Assembly (NCBI GenBank): GCA_004194705.1
Contig: SADC01000184.1
Location: 98,436 to 162,435, forward strand
Direction: 5' to 3'
Length of the DNA stretch: 64,000 nucleotides
Source: Ditylenchus dipsaci
Lineage: Eukaryota > Nematoda > Chromadorea > Rhabditida > Anguinidae
Within the stretch, counting starts at the first letter, position 1. The number at the start of each line of letters is the position of its first letter. Below the pieces are notes generated by a model, which did not search any database, had not been told where the DNA came from, and saw only the letters and a program-made list of their open reading frames with translations. Of the stretch, positions 43,760 to 55,970 are shown piece after piece. The position numbers and the translations under genes were made by a program.

Positions 43760-45030
43760 TTCGAACCCCGCAAATTGGTAAAATTTGAGAGACCTCTTCT
43801 GGTTGACGGGACGCCCATTTTTTACTATATTTTTAAAATTTTCAGGTTGATATGGTTATCAAGGCAGTTTCAGTAGCCTACATGAACAGCGTGAGTAATT
43901 ATGTTGATTAGAGAAAAATAAGAAAAATATATAGTGAAAAATGGGCGCGTCCCCTTTTTCACAAAACAACGACCCAAAGCGGAATCTGTAGAGCTTGTTC
44001 AAATTTGAAAAAGCAATTAACACAGGGTGCGTAACTCAAAATTTTGAAAAGAGTACACTTGGCCAAAAAAGTACAATTTCGTCATTTTTCGTCAAAAAGT
44101 GCCATTTTATTCAGTGCTTATTGATTTTTGAGCAACAAAAAAAATTTTTTGACTAAAAACTTCAAAAATAAAAAAGATTTTAGGTCCAAAAAAAGTACAA
44201 ATCTTTTTAAAAAGTACACTTACGTTCACTGAATTAACAGTGAGGTAAAAAAGGTATGGACTAAGATATAGGTTCCTATATAAAAACTGCAGCATTTTTT
44301 AAATTCCCGCTTTTTACATTTCTTTTACTGTTCGATATTTTTTTAAACCAAAATTTGACGTTTCGCTAAGGAAAATAATAGACTAAGGAAAATTAAGGAT
44401 TTGGTAAATTTAAAAAAGTTCTATTCTTCATGCAGGAAAGTGTCAAAAAGATCTCTTCTTATTGTCTTTAGCGTATAAAAATTACTTGGGACACGTTTAA
44501 AGAGGATTTTCAACACTTTATAAAATATAAAACACCTGAAGTGAACGAAATGCCTTAGCTATAACTTACTTAAATTGTTTGCTGAACCCTTCGCTTTTTT
44601 GGATTTCACGGGTTTGCGGAAGCCCTTGGCGAAATTTTCCAAAAAATTTGCAGTTTTTATTAGACACCCTGGGGTGGTATTCAGGTGGGTTAGTAAAATC
44701 AGAGTATCAAGAGTTACTCTTGATCCAAAAGCTTACTTACCCGAATACGACCTCTGTAGATTCAAAAGAGAGGACTATTTTAGCAAAATAGCGGAAATTC
44801 AAGTGTATTCTCTGTTTTAATAAAATAGACAATTTTTTTGGCTTAGATTCTGGCTAAAAGATTTCGCGTTTGATTTAGACTTTCTAGCCAAATGTCTTTT
44901 CTTGCTACAATTATAACAAAGAAATCTATTTTTTGTAATTTATACGCAAACAATGTGTTGTTTTTTGTTTTATTTTACGCACAATAAAGTTGGGTAGATT
45001 CACTGTAATACCATTAGGACAACATACACT
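43760..45030. other. gene-free stretch with a mariner-like end
   Basis: GCAGTTTTTATTAGACACCCTGG at about 44650 and GTTTGCGGAAGCCCTTGGCG just before it match sequences at 31.08 and 56.1-56.36 kb (GGGTGTCC family). No exon supported. Confidence 0.4.
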
Positions 45031-45033
45031 ATT

Positions 45034-48000
45034 TTAATGCTTCGGAACTCTTCCAATATAATTGTTTTCAAAGCTGCCCAAATACAAGTGCTTCTCACCA
45101 TCGTCCACTACCTGAAAAACAATGCACAATAAATTATTAATGTGAGGAATGAGGTGAAAGAAATAAAAAAATTAAATTTTTGACCCTAGTGCAAATACCA
45201 CCCCGCCCCCACCACCCATAAATTTTTTCCCTTTAGAACTTAAGCAAAAAGTACCCAATTATATGTCCCAGACCACAGAAAAAGTGGGTAAACTATTTAT
45301 CAGTCACAACCACCTCCGAGCTCAAGGGCTGAGCCTAACTTGTTGTTTCAAAGGTAGTTACAGCGATTTTTGAAGGTCAGATTTTTAGAGGGTGGGAGAA
45401 GTGGTGTATTCGTTGCTAGCGCCATATTTTTTTATGCTAAAGAGTGTAGTAAATCTCAAAATTACGGCATCGACACTAGAAACTTCGGCACCAGCACCAG
45501 ATCCCGGCACCGGTGCGGTGAGCTGTTGAGGTGTACGAAAAATGTTGGTGCCACACCGGTGCCATTTACAACATAGATTTTGCATTTTTCAAGTATTGTA
45601 GTGACACTACAGTTGACCTTCGATCTAATCTGAACCCAAGGATCTGCTCTAAAAAGTTACTCTATGCAAATATTCTCAGCGAATGGTGAAAAAATGGTCC
45701 ACGCACATTGAAAAAAATAGCTGTTTAGATTAAAAAAGAGAAAAAAAGGCAAATTGGATTAACACATTATGAAAGTTTCAAAAAAGTGTAAACTTTAAAA
45801 TTGTGTTTTTAATGTTAAAAATTGTCATCATAAATTCTTCTGAGTTCAGTCCACCAAAGTCTCCATTCGGGTATCGAAGTGTTGAATTATATTATAATTT
45901 CGACTATGTGAATCAATATATCACGGCTCTAAGGCTACCTGAGTGGTTGAATGAATGATTTTTCCTTCTGGGTCATGGTAAGAGTTGACGATATTTCCGT
46001 CCAAATCCAACTCAAGAAAAATTCCATACAAAGGATTTGTGGCCGAAAAAGCTCGAGAAACCTAAAATTAAATCTTTTTTGGTTTAGAAATGTGTTTTTT
46101 AAGACTTACAAGTGGAGCTGGCAACACTTTCATGAGCTAAATAAATCGTTTGAAATTATATTTCGGTCTCATTTGAGCTTATTTATAGTTTAAATGACCG
46201 TTGCCAACAGCAAGGATTTCAAATATTTGAATGCGCGCGAGACACATTTTTGTTCTGAATATATTCAGAATTATTTGTTAGTAAAGTTATAATTAAATCA
46301 CTAAAAAAGCAGAGTCGGCCCAAGTGCCCGTCACCCCTCCAAGGAGTATTCTTCTCACGCCAACTTTTTTCATTTTTCACTTGTTTCACACCTTTTGCAC
46401 CGACAATACAGAGGGCGAAAGACCAGCACACTCCATACTGCAATGGATTAAAGCGAAAAAATTAAGGGAACGAAAATCGTCGGCTTAGAAAAAATACTCT
46501 TTCGAGGGGCGGGCACTTGGGCTTTTACCCCCGTGTTAGTAACTTGCATTCTTACATACATTTTAGCCTAAGTAATTTCATTCCTAAAGCAATAACCCAT
46601 TCAAAAACATTGTGCCAAAAATTATCGGATTAAAAAGTGTCCCGCGCGCATTCAAGCATAAATTTTGCTTCATTTAACCTTTGTCCTTAGCGAAAAAATC
46701 GGGCAGATCTTATTTTGCAGCTGATTTACGTTTATTTTGAAACTGACTGAGTTGCCCCTCTGTATCAGCTACGAAAGACGTAAATGAGCTGCGAAAAGAC
46801 AAAGAAATAGCTGTATAAAGACGTAAATAAACTACAAGATAAAATTCAGCTGCAAAAAGTCGTAAAAAACCCAAAAAAATTCGATCACATTTTTAAGGTT
46901 AGATAAGGAGTTCACCTCTCCCACAATTTTCCTAATCCAAGGATACTGAGAAGTGGAGTCAAAGAAGCTTGGCTGGCCTGCCATTCTCAAAGCAAATAAA
47001 GCTAAATACATGCTTTTGCCAGAAGATGAAAGCCTGATATTGTCTGGCAGTCCAGGTAGATTGTCTGCAAAAATTTCTTTTTTTCCCTTTTTAGGTCCAG
47101 CTAAGTAGTAGCGATGGATTTTGGCAGTTCCACTCTCAGAGAAGAGGACAGATTGCTTGTCTGGATGGACTTGAACACCATTTGGAAAAGCTAAGTCATC
47201 TACTAGAACATGGCACTTGCCTGTGGAAATGCTTGCTTGGATTATTCTACAATCATAACTAGCTTTAACTTCATTTCAAAAAGTAGATTTTTAAACAGCA
47301 CCACCAAAACACATTTCCTTTTGAAAAAAAAATCAGGTAGTAATCAGGGTTGACATTTGACCGTAAAAATAGAAATCCGGACGGTTGTCCTGAGAATTGT
47401 CTGGACAAATAATAAAATTTCAAACAAATATCGATAAATAGTATTTATTTACAGTTAATATTCCAGTATTGTTAACCATCCGTACAGTTAACCCAACAGT
47501 ATAGTGTTCTCCGATCCAGCTTAGTAATTTTTTCAATCTAATTTGTCAAATATTCGACAGCCGGACAAATAAACTGAAAAATTGTTCTACCGTATTTCCT
47601 CTAATAACACACCCCCTCAACTTTGAGGGCCTATATCTCAACTCGGAACAAATATTTTGCAAAGCTGTTTATTGCGTTTTCTTAATTCCCACGAGCTCTA
47701 CCGATTCCAGTTTTTAAATTTAATATTTTCACCCAAAAATCTCGAGATCGACCTCAAATTTTTCCAATTTTCAGCGACCCAAAAAATAACTCACCCGGGT
47801 GAGTTATTAGAGGAAATACGGTATTTATCCAAACAATTCTCTGGACAATTTTCCACCACCCAACCCTACTAGTAACAAACGCTTTTTATAACATACCTTC
47901 CAGACTTGTCGTGCTCCAAAAAACTTAGTATAAACCAGTTTTGGTTATATTTAGTGGAAGCATCACTAAATATAATGGTGTCATTGTCCAAAATGTCAAA

Positions 48001-50753
48001 ATCATCAGCAAATTTGATTCTTTTGCCATTTACTTTTGTGTCAGATGGAATTATCACTTGACTTTTTTCTAAATAAATTTTTCTTATTTTTGTGATAACT
48101 TAAAATTTCAAATACCTTTTTCAAAATCAATGCTGTAAATTCCTAAATAGGAATCAGCTACCACAAAAAGGTTTTCGTTGAGCCTTCTGAGGCCCAATGG
48201 TCGACCACAATAATCAAGAGTAGATGGTTTGCCTTAATGAATTTAAAATTTTATTAGTAATTTGCTACATAACATTCTCATACTGCTGAAATCCATTAAT
48301 ACTAAACATGCCACTTTTTCCACTTTGTTTAAGATAGCGGCAAGCGTGTTTTGGACAAAACCACCCTTGAAACCAAAAGTCACAAAAACATGGGCCCTAT
48401 TCCCAATAGGGGTGTTTTTCGCATTGGTACCCCCGCCTTTTTACCCCCTGCCAAGGATTGGCCAGCGTACGTTAGGATGGACTTAAACATGTTTCTAATA
48501 TATTTTTGAGTCGACAGCACCCGAAGAGTATAATTTTTTCTAACTGAAAATTGGTTAGAGAACTCATACTCTGTGGGGGGAGGGGTGCACTTGGGCTTTT
48601 ACGGTTTGAGTTTGCTGGCCTACTTTTGCCTAAGCCTAAAAATCACAAAAAGCAACAGGTGGAAACCATTGCGAAACCGCCTCCCTCATTGTAAGATAGA
48701 GCCAAAACATGACTGAAAACACTATTTATTCCAAATACACCTTCGCACTACCGTATTTCCTCTCATAGGAGCACCCGCTCTAATAAGCACACCCTAGCAA
48801 CTTTGAGTGTCCGGATCTCGGGGCAGAGTTAATATTTTGTAAAGCTGTTTATTACGTTTTCTTAACTCTCAGAAGCTCTACCGATTCCAGTTTTCACATT
48901 TTTAATTTTTACCAAAAAATCTAGAGATCGACCTCAAATTTCCCGATTTTAGGGAGGTTGAAAAATAAGCGCACCGGTGCTTCTATTAGAGGAAATACGG
49001 TAAGTACTGGCACGACAAACAGTTAACGTATTTACCACAAAATCAAACAAATCAATTTAAGAACTTGGAGTCCTTGGTTAAGTTTTAAAGAAAGGGGCGG
49101 GTGTTTATTAATGGGGGCGCGTTTATTTTTTGGATGCTCTCAACGGGCGCGCGTTTATTAGAGAAGGCGCGTTCATCAGAAGGGGCTCGCTAATTAGAGG
49201 AAATACGGTATCAAATGGGGTATCTGGGAGTAGCCTCAAACTTACATGCATCACTTCAGCATTTCCCGTTTTTTTCGCAGTTTTGCACCTACCTTGACTT
49301 TTGAAGGTCGAACAAGACTGTCGAAAGATCGATGGACCGCAAACGTATACTGCCCATGATTTTTGCAAAAAAAAAGTCCAGTCGCTGTCATCAGCTTTGT
49401 TGATCAACCCGCAGTCTAATCCAACAGTCATCCAGCTGGGTCATTCACACAAGTACTTCATCGTCACCTATCAGTCCAGACGAGCTCAATTTTCGTCTTA
49501 AGTCAACCAGAGGGAGGGGGGGGGGTCCACCTACTCAGTAGTCATCTTATTCAGCCAGTGAAGCTACTGCTTTTGCCAGTTTAATAGTTTCGAATAAAGG
49601 GTACTTCCGTTTGTCTATCTCGTAACGCATATATGTGTGCGTAAACTAATAAAGACGTTTCATTCTGCGTTGTCTATAATGCGGGCAACAGTCTTTAATA
49701 TTTCACTTCAGCTTCTTTTTTTCAAATTTTATTGTATGTGTTGACCGTTATATATGACGGCACTCCTAGGACCAGACTGAAGTAATGTTATCGATGGTAA
49801 AGTTTCCGTAGTTTCCAAAAAGGCATGATCGAATCCGTTAGATTTTAAATGCCTTTATATCAAGATTTCGTCATGCATTGGCCACAATAGGGGTGTGAAA
49901 TGCGAAGTCAGCAAAATTTCATCATTTTCTTTTTAATCATGTAAAAAACCCAAAAAGGGGAACTTGGAAGCTTTGATCCCGTATTTTCGAGCTAAATGAG
50001 CTAGCTCTGGCTAGTTAAAGACTTCACACTTCGACTTCACACCTCCGTTGCAATCACCGCATCAACTTGTCATTTCGATTATGCAAAATAAATACCATTG
50101 CAATTGGTGTGCGAGGTCAGGCGAACAGTTTTTTCAAACTTTCCAGTTTTCAGATTGATCTTAACGCATCTTCCATCGGCCAAGCAAGTGTATAGTAATC
50201 CCTTTTCAACTAGTAAAGACTCTGGCCCAGGCGCTTGTCCTTCAAAAAGGTTAGTTGAATCCTGACTTATTACTTTTGGCTTCAACGGACCACTAAGTTC
50301 AGGTGGAGGGGGTAGCCTACAAAATAGTCATAAATTATACTGGTAAGTTGTTCCAAATGTTTGTCAGCTTTTTGATCAATGAAACACGTTGAATTAAGAT
50401 TACAAATTAGAAAAGATACGTTTAAAACAAGGATGATTAATGCCTCTTTAACCTTTGAAAGTAAATATGATTTTATCGTTTATTTGTCTAAATTGTGGGA
50501 TGTTCGATTTCTAGCAAGCCTGCAATAAGCACTGGACAAAATGATTCTTCTCATAAAAATGGTCCAATTATAATTTTTTTAAATTTTCATTTCTATTCCT
50601 GATGTAAAATTAATATCAGTTCGCCCAAAAATTTGTTATCGAAAATGTTAAGACTTACGTAAATTCAACAGGATTAAAATCATTAGAGCTGAGAAGGATA
50701 GATACAGCCAGAAACGAGATTGAAATGGCTATCAAAATACTTCCCATAGTCAT
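45034..50753 (-). CDS. strictosidine-synthase-like / adipocyte plasma membrane-associated protein (APMAP) homologue, eight exons
   Basis: Exons (minus): 50753-50659, 50316-50096, 48232-48116, 48068-47897, 47246-46916, 46136-46110, 46061-45939, 45111-45034. They total 1164 bases and join in perfect phase to 387 residues. A signal anchor (GSILIAISISFLAVSILLSS) is followed by a six-bladed propeller of the strictosidine-synthase-like family: SGPLKP, GQAPGPESLLVEKGLLYTCL, ADGRCVKI, CGRPLGLRRL, RIKFADDFDILDNDTIIFSD, GRIIQASISTGKC, LAFPNGVQVHPDKQSVLFSE, LPGLPDNIRLSSSG, YPWIRKIVGE, and the closing EKHLYLGSFENNYIGRV. APMAP-type proteins are type II membrane proteins with arylesterase-like activity. 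Exon 6 is a 27-base microexon (LMKVLPAPL). A degraded second copy lies upstream. AATAAA is present on the minus strand near 44970. Confidence 0.94.
45450..45575. repeat. GGCACCGG-rich repeat with ...TTTACAACA end
   Basis: TTCGGCACCAGCACC, CCCGGCACCGGTGCGG and CACCGGTGCCATTTACAACA resemble the repeat at 62515-62625, which has AGTGTTGTA and TACAACACT ends. Possibly hAT-derived; no duplication found. Confidence 0.45.
46203..46690. mobile_element. TTAA-family palindrome, copy in APMAP intron 5
   Basis: TTTGAATGCGCGCGAGACAC on the left faces GTGTCCCGCGCGCATTCAAG on the right. Termini and target sites are eroded. Confidence 0.6.
47345..47870. repeat. inverted repeat with TTGTCCTGAGAATTGTC arms holding a MITE
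   Basis: CAGGGTTGACATTTGACCG on the left and CCACCACCCAACCCTA on the right, with GAGAATTGTCTGGAC facing AACAATTCTCTGGAC-type sequence. hAT-like ends, but no clear duplication. The CCGTATT MITE 47590-47821 is inserted. Confidence 0.5.
47590..47821. mobile_element. CCGTATT-family MITE, copy 6
   Basis: CCGTATTTCCTCTAATAACA and GTTATTAGAGGAAATACGG are inverted, TA on both sides (47588-47589, 47822-47823). Body contains CCCACGAGCTCTACCGATTC. Confidence 0.85.
48455..48620. repeat. dispersed GGACTTAAACATG inverted repeat
   Basis: GGCCAGCGTACGTTAGGATG on the left and TTGCTGGCCTACTTTTGCCT on the right around GGACTTAAACATG. It is interrupted by a segment with ACTCATACTCT near 48545. Confidence 0.5.
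48751..49000. mobile_element. CCGTATT-family MITE, copy 7
   Basis: CCGTATTTCCTCTCATAGGA and TTCTATTAGAGGAAATACGG are inverted, TA on both sides (48749-48750, 49001-49002). A lone right end of the same type, AATTAGAGGAAATACGG, lies at 49192-49208 after GGGGGCGCG units. Confidence 0.85.
49220..50040. other. gene-free stretch in APMAP intron 2
   Basis: No exon or element ends recognised between the MITE cluster and exon 2 of the APMAP-like gene. Confidence 0.4.
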
Positions 50754-50856
50754 CTTCCTTAACTTAATAAGCTTTCTAATATTTCTCTAAATTCAGAACC
50801 GCCAACCATCCCCAGCCCGGAACCGAATTTTGAATACAGTCTACTCTCGATATAGT

Positions 50857-51252
50857 CTAGGTGCAAAAAGTTCGTTCCCACCTAGGCCCGACACTTTTTT
50901 TACCTCAGCTTTTGAAATATTTTTCCAAATCTGATTCTTCAGTCTAATTGTAAATATCGCAAAAATTCCGATTTTGCCGGTCGTTTTGTAAATGGCAATA
51001 GTTTGCCGAAAGGACCCGCGCCTCTTGTTATTGTGTAGCGTTTTTTCAACAAAAAAGGCTACATTATATTGAGAGGCGCGGGCCTTTTCGGCAAAACTGT
51101 TGCCATTTACAAAAACAACATGAAAAATCGTAGTCCTCCGGAAATTTTGGACTAGACTGACGAACCAGATTTAATAAAAGCTTTCAAAAATAGAGGTAAA
51201 AAAGTGCCGGCCCTAGGTGGGAACGAACTTTTTGCACCTACACTATATCGAG
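50857..51252. mobile_element. pogo-like MITE, left part; split by the MULE
   Basis: CAGTCTACTCTCGATATAGT and GTTCGTTCCCACCTAGG start the left arm; CCTAGGTGGGAACGAAC...CACTATATCGAG forms the right arm to 51252 and resumes at 54725-54745 (CTATATCGAGAGCAGACT). The MULE therefore inserted into the right inverted repeat of this element. Confidence 0.8.
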
Positions 51253-51284
51253 GCTGTACCGAGAAAGGTAAAAAATATTTGGTA

Positions 51285-51487
51285 AAAGGCACATTTGGTA
51301 AAAAACTTTTTGGTAAAAAAATTTTGGTAAAGGCACATTTGGTAAAATTTTTTTTGGTAAAAGCACATTTGGTAAAATTTTTTTGTAAAGGCACATTTGG
51401 TAAAATTTTTTTGGTAAAAGCACATTTGGTAAAATTTCTTTTGGTAAAGGCACATTTGGTAAAATTTCTTTTGGTAAGGCACTTTTG
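51285..51487 (+). repeat. tandem repeat forming the left MULE terminus
   Basis: About seven units of GGTAAAGGCACATTTGGTAA plus a variable T-rich spacer. The same array in inverse orientation ends the element, and an eroded pair is found at 59.89-60.0 and 60.59-60.72 kb. Confidence 0.85.
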
Positions 51488-52199
51488 GGTTATTTCAGTG
51501 TCAATGGTCTTCTCTTTCCGTCTTTTCTTCTTCTTTCCCTCCCTTTTAAGTTGTATCTAGCAGGTTCTTCCAGTAACATTCTCTTCAATTTATTTCATAC
51601 TGGTTACATCTGTGTCTTCATCAGCTCTCAGTGCACATGTGGCTCAATCCTGATGGTAATGTGCCATTACCCATATGGACAGATCAACCCTTATGAACCA
51701 TTTGCTGACAAATAGTGCTATTGTTTATATTGCTATTGAAAATTGAGTGAGAACTCTTGTTTAACGGGATCCAAATTGCGATATCAGCCATCCTTACCCG
51801 ATAACCTGAGATGTATACCCATGGTCCAGCTGTGTCAATGGTTCTCTTTTTTAAACTTTTTTCTTTTTCTTTTAGTATTTTCCCAGTAAAATTGTCCTCA
51901 AAGGTTACACTCTTGGTGGTCTGCATATGGACCGGACCCAGGTGTATTTTTTATAAAAAGGGGTACCTCATAAGCGGAGTATATTTTAGAGAGAGTCGAC
52001 TGTATCCATATAGTCCGATCCGTCCTCAGCACCTAGGTGTTTGCGATGATTCATCAGTACCCCAATTATCAATTAAAAACAATAGACAGTGTCACACCTT
52101 TATCACCATTCTCATTTCCTTTATTTATTCAACACCAAACATTCAGTAAAGAAATTTCAACAATGCGAGTGATAAACATTTGGTTCAACGATATATATC

Positions 52200-54381
52200 A
52201 TACCTCAGATTTACTGGTTTCTCCTTCTTTGACGCGGCGTTCTCTCATATCCTCCAACACTTAACCCAGCAGTTGCCAAAGCTTCGACGCGATCACTTCC
52301 CTCTTCTGATTGCGACTGAATATGCCGAAGAGAGCGAGCAATAGTTGTGAGGCCTATTCTGTTGTCAGCATCGAAAGTTCGGATCGCTAATGAAGGCACT
52401 CAAGCTTTCGCGCTGCAGATCTGGTTTCACTGCGCTCCGTTGTTGAAAGTGACTCAATGCGGATGTATTGGTGGCGGGAGATTACACCTGGAAAAATCAC
52501 GATGGTCTTAATCGACAACAGACAAAAAGATCGCACCTATTTCCTTTTTGAACAAATTTAGGCTCTTCCACAAAGAATGACCCTTTTCTTTTGTTGCTGC
52601 ATTTATGGACCTATGCCAGGATTCTAGCGCACAAGTCGTAGTCGGATCCCCTTCCAGCGATTCTGCGTGTTTGTTCCATAAGTCAATTTCAAAGCGAGGT
52701 GCGGCTGATTTCCATCTTCAGAACTTCGTCGAACCAGTTCTAAACTTCAAAATAATGCTTATGTGTTAGTTTGCGAAATTTAAAATGCTCACATATTCAA
52801 AGTAGCGGAGAAACGATTTAAGCCAGGATAATTGCTGTTTGCCCAAATTGGCTAACCTCTCTTGCTGAAAATCAGTAAGATTTTCGAAAGCGCACACGAC
52901 TGAGAAGAAGGTAGGAAAGCGAGGCACTGAACAGTCGAAGGTATTCATTCAGCTGTGCATCGCTTTGGTAAAGTTGATCCAGCTTCACCTATAAGCACAG
53001 TATCACAGAAATAAGTTAATTTTTATCAAACGACCTTTCTGATCCACACCTGCAATGCTGCGAAAATGAAAGTAACAACATGAATGGCGAGCCCCTAAGT
53101 TTAATGGAATCAGTCAAAAACAATAGAGAAGATTTTGATGTAAAGAGAAAGATATTCTGGGAAATGCTGTCGAATGGCACATCTTTCAGCCACCTCGAAT
53201 CGCTAAGTATCAGTTCTGGCGCCCAATCTGTTCGTAGCTTCTGTCCCATGTACGCGCTGACAAATTGAAATACTTCGAGATATGATTCAGATGTAGATCT
53301 TGCCATGAAAACGGCTAACGCTGGCACGAACTTATTATTTACGCATAGATGGATTGCAAAACCTGTCTCCATTTTTTTGGCCTTGTTCGGAAGGTTGAGT
53401 CCATGACAATAATTGTACTTGCTGCCAGCTTCTTAAGCATAACCATTTTAAAGAACTTATGCAAATCAAATACCTGCAACATAAACTTTGAAGTGAGAAT
53501 GATGATTCTATTTGCAACTGTTTTGCCTGAATCGTAGAAAACGAATGGCTCACCATCATCATACATCAACCAATCAAGAGGAATTTCCAGATGTCCTGGC
53601 CAGTCTCCCAGAGAGATAATGATATGCTTCTTAAAAAGCAACCAATTAAAGGTAATTTTAAATTACATTCTAGAACTTACTTTCTTTCTTCGCTCCAAAT
53701 TCTGTCTCATGGCTTTGGTGTCCATAGCTGCAATCACAGACTCATCGGCCCCTCTCATTCCATCTTCCAGCACATCACGAATAGACTGCTGAAATAAATA
53801 CAAGTCAGCTGTAACTAATCATGTACGATAGAACTAACGTTAGGATTAGCGACATTGAGTTCTTTGAACTCTGCTCGATTTTTCGTTTGCTGACTTTAAT
53901 CGGATCCGCAAAATGTGAATGCCAGATGCCAATTCTTCTTCATACTCATTATTTTTCAGTCGAACTTGCATCGGACATCCTTGATTCGACTTTACGCAGT
54001 AGAACGACCTGTGGCGTAATTTGTCCTTCTTAATCCTATCTGAGCGACAATGGAAAAAGAAGCCTGTAAAGCGAAATTGAAACGATATCGCATAAAAAAG
54101 TTCAAGTCCTCCAAAAAAACGCACCATTGTAGAGTAGCATGGTTGACCCTTATTGCTTAGCACGAATTGCAGAGCTGGTTTGGGATGCACTTGCTTGAAA
54201 AGAGTTCTGGCTCCCTGTGGAACTGGCGATAAATTATTGACCGTGCCTACCTCAGACTGACTGGTTGAACTCTGCCGATTATCTTCTCCATCGGTTCTGA
54301 TTCTTCGCTATATTCGTCTCCCAGGTTGTTCCTTCGATCATCTTCGTTGCTTACAAGTGACTCTTCGTCGGATCCAAACAT
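52200..54381 (-). pseudogene. MULE transposase with FLYWCH-type zinc finger (frame-disrupted)
   Basis: Minus strand, several exons. ATG near 54381 follows an acceptor (TTAACAG) and opens an acidic N-terminus (DEYSEESEPMEKII). Then a FLYWCH-like finger: FVLSNKGQPCYSTMVRFF and, after an intron, HRSFYCVKSNQGCPMQVRL (about 53900-54180). Then SIRDVLEDGMRGADESVIAA (53700-53790), DDGEPFVFYD, and the MULE domain with STIIVMDSTFRTRPKKW (first catalytic Asp), FVPALAVFMARSTSESYLEV, WAPELILSD (second Asp), CCYFHF, and ESWHRSINAATKEKGHSLWK (52630-52700). DNA binding followed by DDE-type cleavage is the known role. Frame changes between EYLRLF and VPRFPTFFSVV and elsewhere suggest decay or sequence error. 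Confidence 0.8.
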
Positions 54382-54944
54382 CTTAACCGTTTCTGTTAAT
54401 ACAAGCAAAGTAGGTATCATAATATCTGTGACACTAAAATAACCCCAAAAGTGCCTTACCAAAAGAAATTTTACCAAATGTGCCTTTACCAAAAAAATTT
54501 ACCAAATGTGCCTTTACCAAAAGAAATTCACCAAATGTGCCTTTACCAAAAGAAATTTACCAAATATGCCTTTACCAAAAAATTTTTTACCAAATGTGCC
54601 TTTACCAAAAGAAATTTTACCAAATGTGCCTTTACCAAAAAAAATTTACCAAAATTTTTTTTACCAAAAGTTTTTTTTACCAAATGTGCCTTTTACCAAT
54701 ATTTTTTACCTTTCTCGGTACAGCCTATATCGAGAGCAGACTTTGAGGTTAATACGAAAGAGCAAAAAATTTTGACTGGTCTTTGAGGTTGCAGAATTAG
54801 TGGAAATAAGTATATTTTAGACTAGCTGGAAAGTAAAATTAGACTCAAAAGCAAAAACATTCTGGCTACTTATCTGGTTGACGCAACCCCCTTCCCCTTT
54901 TTCTGGGAAATGACCTGATCCGTCTAAGCTATTTTTTTCTGTTT

Positions 54945-55410
54945 AAAGGGCAACCCATTCAGATACAATGTTTGACCGCCAGAATATTAACAGGCGGCAT
55001 ATTTTGACCGCCACTAAACTGACCGCCTCCTAAATTGACTGCCAGCCAACGTTGACTGCTAGCCAATTTTGACCGCCAGCCTCTTTATACCAATTTTTAG
55101 ATTTTGAATTTTCTTTTGATTTTTTAAAAGTTTTATAACTAAATTGTAGTCCTGAATGTCAGCTACATTTTGTAATAAAAATTCTGAGAACACGAAACAA
55201 AATAGATCTAAACTTCAAGAGGCACTCACTTGGTGATGAAAGACGTGTCAGATTATCACAAAGTGAGTGCCTTTTAAAGTTTAGATCTTTTTGTTTCGTT
55301 TTTCCCAGAAGTGTTATTACCAAATTTAGCTGACATTGAGGGCTAAAATTTAGTTATAAAACTTTTACAATATTAAAAGAAATTCAAATCTAAAATTGGG
55401 GTACTTCTCC
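54945..55410. mobile_element. foldback-like element with TGACCGCCA tandem arm
   Basis: Left part (54975-55080) repeats TTGACCGCC/ACTGCCAGCC units; further in, ATAGATCTAAACTTCAAGAG faces TAAAGTTTAGATCTTTTTG around a GTGAGTGCC centre, and AAGTTTTATAACTAAATTGT faces its complement near 55345. The right tandem arm is not visible. Confidence 0.5.
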
Positions 55411-55489
55411 GGTTGACCAGATACGGAAAGAAGGTACACCCCCTTGATCTTTAAGGTAATTTAAGGTCATTTTCGGTGATTCATCTACT

Positions 55490-55970
55490 TTTTAGGCTTA
55501 GCCAAAGGTTGGTTAGCATACGTTAGGACAAACTGAATGATGTTTCTTATGTTTCGTAAGACAGACATGTTTGAGCCCGTCCTAACATACGCTGGCTCAC
55601 GCTTGCCTAGGTCCAAGCCTAAAAAACGGATAAATAATCAAAAATGACCTTAAATTACCTTAAATAGACCTCTACTTTTCAAATTGAAGTGAAAATTTTC
55701 AAAAAAAATATCAAACTTTCGGTTCAGAAAATGTTTAGAAATCTTTTTTATTGTTTAAAAGTAGGTCACCTGTTTAAATTTGTCCCCGCCATTCAATTTT
55801 TTTCTAAATCATTAAATTTCTGTACGGATTTTCGGCTTGATTTCTAACAAAACAAGGCCTAAATTAAATTTTAGGTGTAGTTTTGTTAGAAACAAGTCGA
55901 AAAATCCGTACAGAAGTTCAATGATTCAAAAAAATTGAATTGGCGGGGACAAATTTAAACAGATGACCAT
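55490..55970. repeat. two adjacent palindromes
   Basis: 55495-55620: GGTTAGCATACGTTAGGACA faces CCTAACATACGCTGGCTCAC (GGACTCAAACATG family). 55785-55960: TTTGTCCCCGCCATTCAATT faces AATTGAATTGGCGGGGACAA, sharing the core TTCTAACAAAACAAGGCCTA with 30.7 kb. Confidence 0.7.

Larger units (their letters stand above)
51253..54724 (-). mobile_element. Mutator-like (MULE) DNA transposon, complete, 10-bp duplication
   Basis: The ends GCTGTACCGAGAAAGGTAA and TTACCTTTCTCGGTACAGC are inverted. CTATATCGAG is repeated directly on both sides (51243-51252, 54725-54734); 8-11 bp duplications are normal for Mutator-type elements. Each terminal inverted repeat is about 230-270 bp and consists of tandem units of about 26 bp with the core AAGGCACATTTGGTAAAATT (51290-51485) or its complement (54445-54700). 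Between them lies a spliced transposase gene on the minus strand. Confidence 0.88.

Noticed and set aside
44575..44820. 81-codon frame with FTGLRKPLAKFSKKFAVFIR
   Set aside because: It overlaps a repeat shared with 31.08 and 56.1 kb (mariner-like GGGTGTCC ends) and has no splice context.
51152..51482. Several 70-118 codon frames rich in Lys, Phe, Cys and Leu
   Set aside because: They are translations of the tandem AAGGCACATTTGGTAA array in the MULE terminus, with parallel versions in all frames and at 54451-54786.
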